From positions 1 to 8,111 of the forward strand of contig CADBLZ010000060.1 in the NCBI GenBank assembly GCA_902795675.1: DNA of 8,111 nt, written 5' to 3'. A program made the translations under genes and the position numbers. The stretch is from an uncultured Erysipelotrichaceae bacterium (GTDB lineage: Bacteria > Bacillota_I > Bacilli_A > RF39 > UBA660). Under the pieces are notes generated by a model. That model ran no database searches and was not told the origin of the DNA. It was given only the letters and a program-made list of their open reading frames with translations. Shown piece after piece: positions 1 through 5,540 of the stretch; the first letter of the stretch is position 1, and each line of letters starts with the position of its first letter.

Positions 1-357
1 TAAGAAATTCTTAAACTTAACACCTTCTTCTGTAATGTCTTTAATTTTAGCTAAACTAAATACTTGGAATCCTCCTGAATCAGTAAGAATTGGTCCATCA
101 TAATTCATAAATTTATGAAGACCACCTGCTTCATCCACAATATCTTCCCCAGGTTTAAGCCATAAATGATATGTATTAGCTAAAATAATACCAGCATTAA
201 CATCTTTAATTTCCTCAGGGCTTAAAGTTTTAACTGTAGCTTGAGTACCAACTGGCATAAACATAGGTGTTTCATATGTTCCATAATTTGTTTCAATAGT
301 ACCAAGTCTTGCACTAGTATTCTTTTCCTTTTTTAATAGATTATACTTAATTTTCAT
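1..357 (-). CDS. tgt: Queuine/preQ1 tRNA-guanine transglycosylase, N-terminal part (partial)
   Basis: This is the first 119 codons of Tgt; the gene runs off the left edge of the window. In bacteria Tgt exchanges guanine-34 of GUN-anticodon tRNAs for preQ1, in the cytoplasm, giving the substrate of QueA. The translated N-terminus matches the family: RLGTIET near residue 17, PMFMPVGTQATVK at 31-43, ANTYHLWL at 60-67 and the hallmark LTDSGGFQVFSL at 91-102. D93 in that block corresponds to the active-site Asp of the DSGG motif; the second catalytic Asp would lie outside the window. The ATG at 355-357 is preceded by GAGGG (364-368, minus strand) at a 6-nt spacing, which supports this start. The gene has its own promoter and is not directly joined to queA, which lies about 2 kb upstream on the same strand. 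Identification is firm; only completeness is unknown. Confidence 0.96.
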   Translation of the reverse strand, partial: MKIKYNLLKKEKNTSARLGTIETNYGTYETPMFMPVGTQATVKTLSPEEIKDVNAGIILANTYHLWLKPGEDIVDEAGGLHKFMNYDGPILTDSGGFQVFSLAKIKDITEEGVKFKNFL

Positions 358-380
358 ATAAATCCCTCATTTGCTAGAAA

Positions 381-389
381 ATTATAACA
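381..389 (-). promoter_or_regulatory. Extended -10 promoter of tgt
   Basis: On the minus strand this reads TGTTATAAT, a perfect TATAAT (381-386) with the TGn extension. It lies 23 nt upstream of the tgt start codon, so the leader would be under 20 nt and begin near 374. No good -35 box is seen at 17 nt, which is tolerated by extended -10 promoters. Seen in sequence; activity is inferred. Confidence 0.65.
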
Positions 390-394
390 TAATC

Positions 395-422
395 TTGCAA
401 ATAATAAAATATAATGTATAAT
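395..422 (+). promoter_or_regulatory. Promoter of the 449-2000 plus-strand gene pair
   Basis: A -35-like TTGCAA (395-400) is separated by 16 nt from a perfect TATAAT (417-422). Transcription would start near 429, giving a leader of about 20 nt that contains the AAAGGGG ribosome binding site (434-440), 8 nt before the ATG at 449. The promoter partly overlaps, back to back, the region upstream of the tgt promoter. Confidence 0.7.
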
Positions 423-448
423 ACATTTGTGTCAAAGGGGAAATCAAG

Positions 449-1015
449 ATGATCAGATCAACTAATCCAAGCAGTTATGCACCAATGAATGATGCTGCTT
501 ACTTAAGAAAAAAATTCTATCAAAGAATTATCGATTTCAAGGAATATAGAGAGCTTTCCGAAGAAAGAAAACAAGAATTAACTGAAAGAGCTAATTTCGA
601 ATCAGAAAGATTTGAAGCTAGTTATGCTGCTGAAAATAAATACGCACATTCATATGGTCCAAGAAAAGAATGGTATAAATATGTAAGAATGTTTGGTATT
701 GTATCAGCTCACGGATATCAAAGTGCATTCAAATCATTCGATGAAAGAGCTTACTTCCTTGTTAAAGCATTAGATCCAGAATATGAAATAATGCAATGTT
801 ATAACTCTCAAAGTATTATAAGAGGTAAGCATACACCAGAAGAACGTGAAGCATTAATTGAAGCTCGCAAAAAAGAAATCTCATCTTTTATTCAAGCTAA
901 ACTTGGTACAATTGATAGTTCTATTATCAAATTAGAAAGAGCATTATATGCTTTAGAATATGAACAAGAAGAATTAGAAATACAACCAATGAAAAGAGCA
1001 AAGGATAACAAATAG
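449..1015 (+). CDS. Hypothetical charged helical protein, 188 aa
   Basis: I do not recognise this family. The predicted product is soluble, rich in Glu, Lys, Arg and Tyr, with no signal peptide or membrane segment. Residues 16-60 and 128-180 look like long amphipathic helices, the latter probably a coiled coil ending in a basic tail (KRAKDNK). The middle, about residues 64-125, is richer in aromatics (YGPRKEWYKYVRMFG near 69-83) and may be a small folded domain. The start is well supported: AAAGGGG 8 nt upstream and a good promoter before it. It is the first gene of a plus-strand pair with the transglutaminase-like gene at 1032, in a small module between tgt and queA. Its TAG stop lies inside a hairpin followed by a T tract. 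A role with its neighbour is suggested only by adjacency. Confidence 0.85.
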   Translation: MIRSTNPSSYAPMNDAAYLRKKFYQRIIDFKEYRELSEERKQELTERANFESERFEASYAAENKYAHSYGPRKEWYKYVRMFGIVSAHGYQSAFKSFDERAYFLVKALDPEYEIMQCYNSQSIIRGKHTPEEREALIEARKKEISSFIQAKLGTIDSSIIKLERALYALEYEQEELEIQPMKRAKDNK

Positions 1016-1026
1016 TTATCTTTTTT
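1000..1026 (+). terminator. Hairpin with T tract around the upstream stop codon (terminator or attenuator)
   Basis: The left arm 1000-1009 pairs with the right arm 1015-1024 (10 bp, one G-T wobble; core GATAAC/GTTATC). The 5-nt loop 1010-1014 contains most of the TAG stop (1013-1015), and T residues run 1021-1026. It has the form of a weak intrinsic terminator between the two plus-strand genes. Ribosomes terminating at TAG would cover it, so it may act as an attenuator rather than a full stop. The left arm also holds AAAGGA, the only Shine-Dalgarno-like string upstream of the next gene. Confidence 0.55.
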
Positions 1027-1031
1027 CATGT

Positions 1032-2000
1032 ATGACAGCAATTAAAGAATACTTAAATCACCTAGATTCACTTACTCACCTATCTAATATTGAAAAACTA
1101 AGATACGCATATATGGATTTAGGTAAACGTTTTCAATTTAATACCAAAGTATTAATTGATACTAATATTACTAAAAAGAACGAATTCTATTCCAGAAGTG
1201 ATTCTGAAGAAGCAATTCAAACTGTGTTCAATTCTAATAGAATAATTTGTAAACAAACAGCTACAATAATGCAAATAATTGGTAATCATTTAGGTTTTAA
1301 TATAAAAATAATACGTCACCCATTAGATTTATCTCCTAACTCATATCACGTATTAAATGCAATAACTAATGAAGATGGAACAATCTGGACAATGGATCTT
1401 CAAAAAGACTTATATTTTATCCAAAATCATGTAAGAACTACTCACTTTGGTAAAATACTAAGTGATAAAAGCTATACTGACGAATACTTTATCCAAGAAT
1501 ATATGTTTAGTCCATCTAAACTAAAAGAAATAGATGAACGTATCGGTTACTTAAAAGATGAGTACTATAATGATGATTACTACGAAATGATGAATCAAGA
1601 TATTGCTTTTCTAAATGATTTAGAAGAAAAGTTAGAATTCATCCTTTATAATATCGAACCAAGTGATAGTGAAATTGGTGAACAAGAAAGATATTTCTTC
1701 CATAACTTATATGTTAGAAGATTACTAAGTTTCAAAAACATGGATCGTGTTGAAGAAATAACTTGTTATAAAAAAGAACATAAAAATAAAATCTACTTTC
1801 CTGCATTCGTTTTATTTGAAACAGGTGAAAGAACAAGTGTTAAATCAATCTACTTATATCATCCAGAATTAAAAGAATACCAAAAAATGACACCAGAAGA
1901 ATTCATGCTTAAAACTAATACTGGTGAAATAATCACTCTTGATTCAATCAAGAAGATAATTAAGAAAACTGCTAATAAAACAAAAAAAAGAGTTGTATAA
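1032..2000 (+). CDS. Transglutaminase-like / cysteine protease-fold protein, 322 aa
   Basis: Residues about 60-140 have the spacing of a transglutaminase-like core. A Cys starts a helix in ICKQTATIMQ (C73), followed by a His in SYHVLNAI (H106) and an Asp in WTMDLQKDL (D122). That order and spacing (33 and 16 residues) fits a Cys-His-Asp triad, so the protein could be a cysteine peptidase, amidase or acyl transferase; the substrate is unknown. Residues 1-45 form a helical N-terminus (IEKLRYAYMDLGKRFQF). Residues 165-215 are strongly acidic and Tyr-rich. Residues 240-322 look like a beta-rich domain followed by a Lys-rich tail. No signal peptide or membrane segment is visible, so it is probably cytosolic. 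The ATG at 1032 has no nearby ribosome binding site and the frame has no better start upstream. The function is not established; the fold assignment is from motif reading only. Confidence 0.72.
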   Translation: MTAIKEYLNHLDSLTHLSNIEKLRYAYMDLGKRFQFNTKVLIDTNITKKNEFYSRSDSEEAIQTVFNSNRIICKQTATIMQIIGNHLGFNIKIIRHPLDLSPNSYHVLNAITNEDGTIWTMDLQKDLYFIQNHVRTTHFGKILSDKSYTDEYFIQEYMFSPSKLKEIDERIGYLKDEYYNDDYYEMMNQDIAFLNDLEEKLEFILYNIEPSDSEIGEQERYFFHNLYVRRLLSFKNMDRVEEITCYKKEHKNKIYFPAFVLFETGERTSVKSIYLYHPELKEYQKMTPEEFMLKTNTGEIITLDSIKKIIKKTANKTKKRVV

Positions 2001-2009
2001 CTCTTTTTT
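1984..2009. terminator. Bidirectional intrinsic terminator between convergent genes
   Basis: A perfect 11-bp stem (1984-1994 with 1999-2009, core AGAGTT/AACTCT) has a 4-nt GTAT loop. T residues follow on the plus strand (2004-2009, 2011-2014), and an A run at 1982-1989 gives a T tract on the minus strand. It overlaps the stop codon of the plus-strand gene (1998-2000) and touches the stop codon of the minus-strand gene (2008-2010), so one element serves both. Confidence 0.82.
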
Positions 2010-2280
2010 ATTTTGATCTAGGATCTTTGTTAGGTAAGATAAAACTATCTAAAGTTTGTAATTCACCATCTAAGATTCTTTTCTTTGCACTTAAATTATT
2101 AAATCTATTAACACGATAATCCTCTTTAAGTTTTAAATATGTTTTAACAACTTCATCTTTTAAAAGTTCATCTAGTTCAGCTTCAGTAGCATATAAATCA
2201 TCTACCACTCTTCTTCTAGTTAACTCTAATTCTTGTTCTCTTTCTTCTGCTGTTAAAGTAGTTCTATTATTATAACTCAT
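2008..2280 (-). CDS. Small charged helical hypothetical protein, 90 aa
   Basis: The family is not recognised. The product is highly charged and almost wholly helical in appearance. Residues 9-55 (LTAEEREQELELTRRR onward) look like a long amphipathic, possibly coiled-coil helix, followed by a second helix to about residue 78 and a short polar tail. There is no signal peptide, membrane segment or cysteine. The frame is open up to a GTG at 2308-2310, which would add ten residues, but the ATG at 2278-2280 is preferred. It has a run of five G (2290-2294) at a 9-nt spacing, whereas the GTG falls in the loop of a leader hairpin with no clear binding site. It has its own strong promoter and ends in the terminator shared with the convergent transglutaminase-like gene. 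A structural or regulatory binding role is possible but nothing shows it. Confidence 0.8.
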   Translation of the reverse strand: MSYNNRTTLTAEEREQELELTRRRVVDDLYATEAELDELLKDEVVKTYLKLKEDYRVNRFNNLSAKKRILDGELQTLDSFILPNKDPRSK

Positions 2281-2289
2281 TTTATTTTT

Positions 2290-2294
2290 CCCCC
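2290..2294 (-). promoter_or_regulatory. Ribosome binding site that sets the start of the small minus-strand gene
   Basis: The minus strand reads GGGGGA here, 9 nt before the ATG at 2280. This favours the 90-aa product over a 100-aa form beginning at the upstream GTG. Confidence 0.7.
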
Positions 2295-2297
2295 ATA

Positions 2298-2321
2298 AAT
2301 TAAGAATCACTCTTCTTAATT
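2298..2321 (-). promoter_or_regulatory. 5'-leader hairpin of the small minus-strand gene
   Basis: Arms 2313-2321 and 2298-2306 form a perfect 9-bp stem (AATTAAGAA/TTCTTAATT) with a 6-nt loop, lying almost at the predicted transcript start. No T tract follows on the minus strand, so it is not a terminator. It may stabilise the 5' end of the mRNA or bind a regulator. Function is inferred. Confidence 0.45.
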
Positions 2322-2330
2322 AACAAATAC

Positions 2331-2359
2331 ATTATATATTAAATTATTATTTTTATCAA
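2331..2359 (-). promoter_or_regulatory. Promoter of the small minus-strand gene
   Basis: On the minus strand TTGATA (2354-2359) is followed after exactly 17 nt by TATAAT (2331-2336). This is the best sigma-70-type promoter in the window. Transcription would begin near 2324, giving a leader of about 44 nt containing a hairpin and the G-rich ribosome binding site. Confidence 0.8.
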
Positions 2360-2376
2360 AAATAACTCTTATTTTT
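2358..2376 (-). terminator. Weak AT-only hairpin downstream of queA
   Basis: An 8-bp inverted repeat (AAAAATAA/TTATTTTT) with a 3-nt loop lies just past the queA stop codon. The stem has no G-C pair, so it is at best a weak terminator. It overlaps the -35 box of the next promoter. Such repeats also arise by chance in AT-rich spacers. Confidence 0.3.
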
Positions 2377-2384
2377 AAATTAAA

Positions 2385-3428
2385 TTATTTTTCATTTATA
2401 TCATTTGTAATGAACATCGCATCACCAAAACTAAAGAAACGATACTTCTCATTAACAGCTTCTTTATAAGCGTTAAGAATGTTTTCTCTACCACCTAAAG
2501 CAGATACAAGCATTACAAGTGTGCTCTTAGGTAAGTGGAAATTAGTAATTAAAGCATCTATTCCTTTAAAAGTATATCCAGGATAGATAAAGATATCTGT
2601 ATTACCAGAACATTCTTTAAAAGTTCCATAAGTAGACATAATCGCTTCTAAAGTTCTTGTACTAGTTGTACCTACAGCTATAATTCTTCTTCCTTCTTCT
2701 TTTGCTTTATTTAGAATATCAGCCGTTTCCTTAGACATTTGATAGAATTCAGTATGCATTTTATGATCTAAGATATTTTCTTCTTCTACAGGTCTAAAAG
2801 TACCTAAACCAACATGTAATGTAACAAATGTTGTAATAACACCTTTTTTTCTAATATCATCAAGTAATTCTTCTGTAAAATGAAGACCAGCAGTTGGTGC
2901 AGCAGCACTACCTAAATTCTTAGCATAAACAGTTTGATACATGGATGGATTTTCTAGTTTTTCATGAATATAAGGTGGTAAAGGCATTGTACCTAACTTA
3001 TCAAGTATTTCCATTAAAATACCATCATATATTAATTTAATATGACAAATACCATCTTCAAATTTTTCAATTACTTCACACTTTAATTCACCATTACCAA
3101 AAGATACAATAGTGCCAGGTTTAAGTCTCTTTTGTGGTTTAGATAAAACTTCCCATTTATCTTCACCTAATTCTTTTAAAAGTAGTATTTCAATAACTGC
3201 TCCTGTTTCTTCTTTAACACCTATAATACGAGCAGGTATTACTTTAGTATCATTAAGTACTAAGACATCACCTTTTTGTAGATAATTAATAACATTATAG
3301 AAAACTTCATGTTTAAGTTCTCCTGTCTTCTTATCCATTATTAAAAGTCTACTATCATCTCTTTTTTCTAGAGGTGTTTGAGCAATTAATTCTTTAGGTA
3401 ATTCATAATCAAATTCATTTATATTCAT
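2385..3428 (-). CDS. queA: S-adenosylmethionine:tRNA ribosyltransferase-isomerase
   Basis: QueA transfers and isomerises the ribosyl moiety of S-adenosylmethionine onto preQ1 at tRNA position 34, making epoxyqueuosine, after Tgt has inserted preQ1. The 347-residue length is normal for the family. Motifs run in order: FDYELPKELIAQ at 6-17, LNDTKVIPARI at 58-68, MPLPPYIH at 148-155, SAAAPTAGLHFT at 174-185, HVGLGTFRPV at 205-214, TTSTRTLE at 254-261, NFHLPKSTL at 296-304 and FFSFGDAMFI at 331-340. Nothing conserved appears missing. The ATG at 3426-3428 follows AGAGGA (3433-3438) at a rather short 4-nt spacing. Its promoter lies inside the terminator of the preceding operon. Its usual partner tgt is on the same strand but displaced by about 2 kb with three other genes in between, so the two are not in a simple operon here. 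Confidence 0.97.
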   Translation of the reverse strand: MNINEFDYELPKELIAQTPLEKRDDSRLLIMDKKTGELKHEVFYNVINYLQKGDVLVLNDTKVIPARIIGVKEETGAVIEILLLKELGEDKWEVLSKPQKRLKPGTIVSFGNGELKCEVIEKFEDGICHIKLIYDGILMEILDKLGTMPLPPYIHEKLENPSMYQTVYAKNLGSAAAPTAGLHFTEELLDDIRKKGVITTFVTLHVGLGTFRPVEEENILDHKMHTEFYQMSKETADILNKAKEEGRRIIAVGTTSTRTLEAIMSTYGTFKECSGNTDIFIYPGYTFKGIDALITNFHLPKSTLVMLVSALGGRENILNAYKEAVNEKYRFFSFGDAMFITNDINEK

Positions 3429-3451
3429 ATAATCCTCTTCTTCGCTATTTG

Positions 3452-3480
3452 ATTATAAAAAAAATACTTAGAAAAGTAAA
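3452..3480 (-). promoter_or_regulatory. Promoter of queA, embedded in the upstream terminator
   Basis: On the minus strand a perfect TATAAT (3452-3457) lies 17 nt after TTTACT (3475-3480, four of six to TTGACA). The -35 is in the loop and inner stem of the rnfD terminator, and the -10 abuts its T tract. Transcription would start near 3445, leaving a leader of about 17 nt. Confidence 0.6.
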
Positions 3481-3496
3481 CCTTTTCTAAGTATTT
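3457..3496 (-). terminator. Strong intrinsic terminator of the phosphatase-uvrC-rnfC-rnfD operon
   Basis: A perfect 15-bp stem (3482-3496 with 3462-3476) encloses a 5-nt loop. On the minus strand it is followed by an unbroken run of eight T (3457-3464, partly in the stem). It begins 4 nt after the RnfD-like stop codon, clearly closing the operon. Confidence 0.9.
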
Positions 3497-3499
3497 AAT

Positions 3500-4399
3500 C
3501 TATTTAATTCGATCAAGTAGTGGTGTTACAATACTTGCAAATAAGATAGCAATGTATGGAGATACTCCACCTAAACCAATTGCTACTAAAATACCTGCTA
3601 TTAAACCAAATAACATTCCGTAAGCTAGCTTACCTGAACTCATCATTGGTGAGTAGATAGATAAAGCAGCTACGAAGACAGACGCAAAGATAATACCATT
3701 ATTGAACATACCTACTAAAACATCTGTAATAGTTACATCAGCTTTAAATACAGCCATTGTACCAGCTATAACAAAGTAGAAAATAATACAGTAAAGTGGA
3801 ATACTCTTTTTATAATATGGGTTAAATAATAGAATAATATAACCAATAATACCAAGTAAACCAGATGTTACACCGATAGCTCCTACTCCATAACCAATAA
3901 ATGATTGCATTAAAGAATAATTAGTAGCTTGACTAGCTTCTAAGAAATTAGCATTATTAGCAAGTCCTAAAGCATAAAGAATACCATATAATACAACATT
4001 AAATAATGCTACTTGGTTAATACTAACTTTCTTTAAAAACTTAGTAATAAACATTGTTACAACAATAAGTGGAACAGTTATAAATAGTGAATCTCTAGGA
4101 CCACTTACTAAATAACATAAACAACATATTAATGGTACTGATGAATTTATAACATCATCAAAGTCTTTATCTTTCTTAATATATACAAACCATAATATTT
4201 CTAAACAATAAACTAGTATTACGATAAGAATAGGAATACATAAATATTGTAAAGATCCAAAGAATGAAATCTTATGAGCTTGATATACAGCTAAACCATT
4301 CTTTAAATAAGAGAATATAATTATAGGTATAAGAGCTATTAAATAAAGTAAATTAATTTTAAATAATATTTTATTATTACTAAAAAAGTCTTTTTTCAT
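3500..4399 (-). CDS. RnfD/NqrB-like polytopic membrane protein
   Basis: This 299-residue protein has about nine or ten hydrophobic segments (roughly 11-31, 47-73, 86-98, 104-120, 127-146, 165-192, 198-215, 228-247, 257-275, 278-294). It resembles RnfD/NqrB, the membrane subunit of Rnf and Na+-NQR electron-transfer complexes. GAIGVTSGLLGIIGYIIL (173-190) aligns with the family's GxIGETS block, but Glu is replaced by Val. SIYSPMMSSGKLAYG (247-261) aligns with the TDPVTSP..KG block, but the Asp is gone. The family end pattern is kept in VTPLLDRI (291-298). The usual S-G-A-T flavin attachment motif may be represented by SQAT (156-159, T159), which is uncertain. AAGGAG (4411-4416), inside the preceding gene, lies 11 nt before the ATG. 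The start is 2 nt after the rnfC-like stop, so the pair is co-translated. The role is probably membrane redox, possibly altered. Confidence 0.8.
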   Translation of the reverse strand: MKKDFFSNNKILFKINLLYLIALIPIIIFSYLKNGLAVYQAHKISFFGSLQYLCIPILIVILVYCLEILWFVYIKKDKDFDDVINSSVPLICCLCYLVSGPRDSLFITVPLIVVTMFITKFLKKVSINQVALFNVVLYGILYALGLANNANFLEASQATNYSLMQSFIGYGVGAIGVTSGLLGIIGYIILLFNPYYKKSIPLYCIIFYFVIAGTMAVFKADVTITDVLVGMFNNGIIFASVFVAALSIYSPMMSSGKLAYGMLFGLIAGILVAIGLGGVSPYIAILFASIVTPLLDRIK

Positions 4400-4401
4400 T
4401 A

Positions 4402-5538
4402 CTAAACATGCTCCTTCTTATTCTCTTCTAATAGATTTATATTACTTGGACAAACGAAATTACATAATCCACATCTAATACAATCGCCACTTAACGGTGA
4501 AGCCATTGGATTAATATCTATTGGACATATTTGAACACATTTACCACACTTAATACAATCTATTGGATCAATTCCTTTATTATCTACAATAAAGACAGCT
4601 CTTACTTGGTCAGCAACTACCATTAAATCTAAATTAGTACAAATAGTCTTTCTCATGAAGTTATTTAAATAAATATAATGGTTAGAAGGATCATCAGGTA
4701 AAATATCACTTAATATTTCTTTTAAACTAACACCATATTTAGTTTTAACAACATATACTCTATCTTTATCAGCATAACTAACTGTAACATATCTTTCTGT
4801 TACTGGTAATTGATATTTTAAAGCCTTATAAATCTTATAAATATCTAATGGATCTAGAATTAAAACATCCTTATCACTATATTGAGGATATAACTTATCT
4901 TTTAATAATGAATCTAATGTATATGGGAATCCTTCATTTAGTGAAGTAACTTTAACTCCATTATATCTATCAGCTTCACTACTTACTTTCTTAAGATTAG
5001 GATCACTACTAGTTAAAACAAAATCAACATCTACATTAAATATCTTAGATATTAAACCGACTGTTTCACATATTTCTTCAGCATGATCTTTGATAATTGC
5101 ACGAATATTAAATTGATAAGGTTCAATATCGCAACCATTAACTAAGATAAGTTTATAATTATCTTCAAAGTAATCAGCTAACTCATGATTATTAACAGAA
5201 TCTCCTACATCGTGTAATAACTTCATAAATTTATTACGATCGATATCATCAAATGATTTTAAAGATTCTTTTTCTTTTGTTTCATTTTTCTTATGATCAT
5301 TAGTTATCTCAACACAATTATCTGTAACATGGCAAGTACCAGATATTGGACTATAAGTCTTTCTATTATTATAAGAAACTCTTACTAGTTCATTTTCTTT
5401 AACTTTATCGCCATCTTCTAATTTAATCCTATCACCATTTTTTAAATAAATATAAACCTTTTCTGGATCTAAGTATTCTTTCTTATCAATAGATCCAATT
5501 TCAGCTTCACTATTTTTAAACTTATACGTTAATTTCAC
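4402..5538 (-). CDS. RnfC-like iron-sulfur electron-transfer protein
   Basis: In Rnf complexes RnfC is the peripheral subunit that handles NAD(H) and passes electrons through iron-sulfur clusters. This 378-residue protein keeps the order of parts. There is a biotinyl-like barrel with YSPISGT (62-68), the KLILVNGCDIEPY block (129-141) matching the family NGAECEPY region, and LPVTERYVTV (244-253). Two 4Fe-4S motifs follow, with C328, C331, C334, C338 and C353, C356, C359, C363, each ending in CP. The glycine-rich GGAGFPTHVKL-type loop expected before residue 128 is absent, replaced by DVGDSVNNHEL, and the YPQGGEK-type motif is not intact. NADH/FMN use is therefore doubtful. The start is GTG (5536-5538), with AGTGGTG 7 nt upstream inside the end of uvrC. 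It is tightly coupled to uvrC (2-nt gap) and to the RnfD-like gene (2-nt gap). Confidence 0.85.
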   Translation of the reverse strand: MKLTYKFKNSEAEIGSIDKKEYLDPEKVYIYLKNGDRIKLEDGDKVKENELVRVSYNNRKTYSPISGTCHVTDNCVEITNDHKKNETKEKESLKSFDDIDRNKFMKLLHDVGDSVNNHELADYFEDNYKLILVNGCDIEPYQFNIRAIIKDHAEEICETVGLISKIFNVDVDFVLTSSDPNLKKVSSEADRYNGVKVTSLNEGFPYTLDSLLKDKLYPQYSDKDVLILDPLDIYKIYKALKYQLPVTERYVTVSYADKDRVYVVKTKYGVSLKEILSDILPDDPSNHYIYLNNFMRKTICTNLDLMVVADQVRAVFIVDNKGIDPIDCIKCGKCVQICPIDINPMASPLSGDCIRCGLCNFVCPSNINLLEENKKEHV

Positions 5539-5540
5539 AC

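Noticed and set aside
1010..1034. Programmed frameshift or split gene joining the two plus-strand proteins
   Set aside because: The TAG stop comes before the T run, the frames have separate ATG starts, and both proteins look complete; there is no sign of one broken domain.
2281..2310. Ten-residue N-terminal extension of the small minus-strand protein from a GTG at 2308-2310
   Set aside because: The GTG lies in the loop of a leader hairpin without a clear ribosome binding site, whereas the ATG at 2280 has a G-rich site 9 nt upstream.
358..2384. Mobile element between tgt and queA
   Set aside because: No transposase, integrase, terminal inverted repeats or target duplications were seen, and base composition resembles the flanks.
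2311..2384. PreQ1 riboswitch or structured RNA near the queuosine genes
   Set aside because: The spacer downstream of queA is almost entirely A and T and explained by a promoter and simple inverted repeats; the leaders of queA and tgt are both too short (about 17 nt) to hold a riboswitch.
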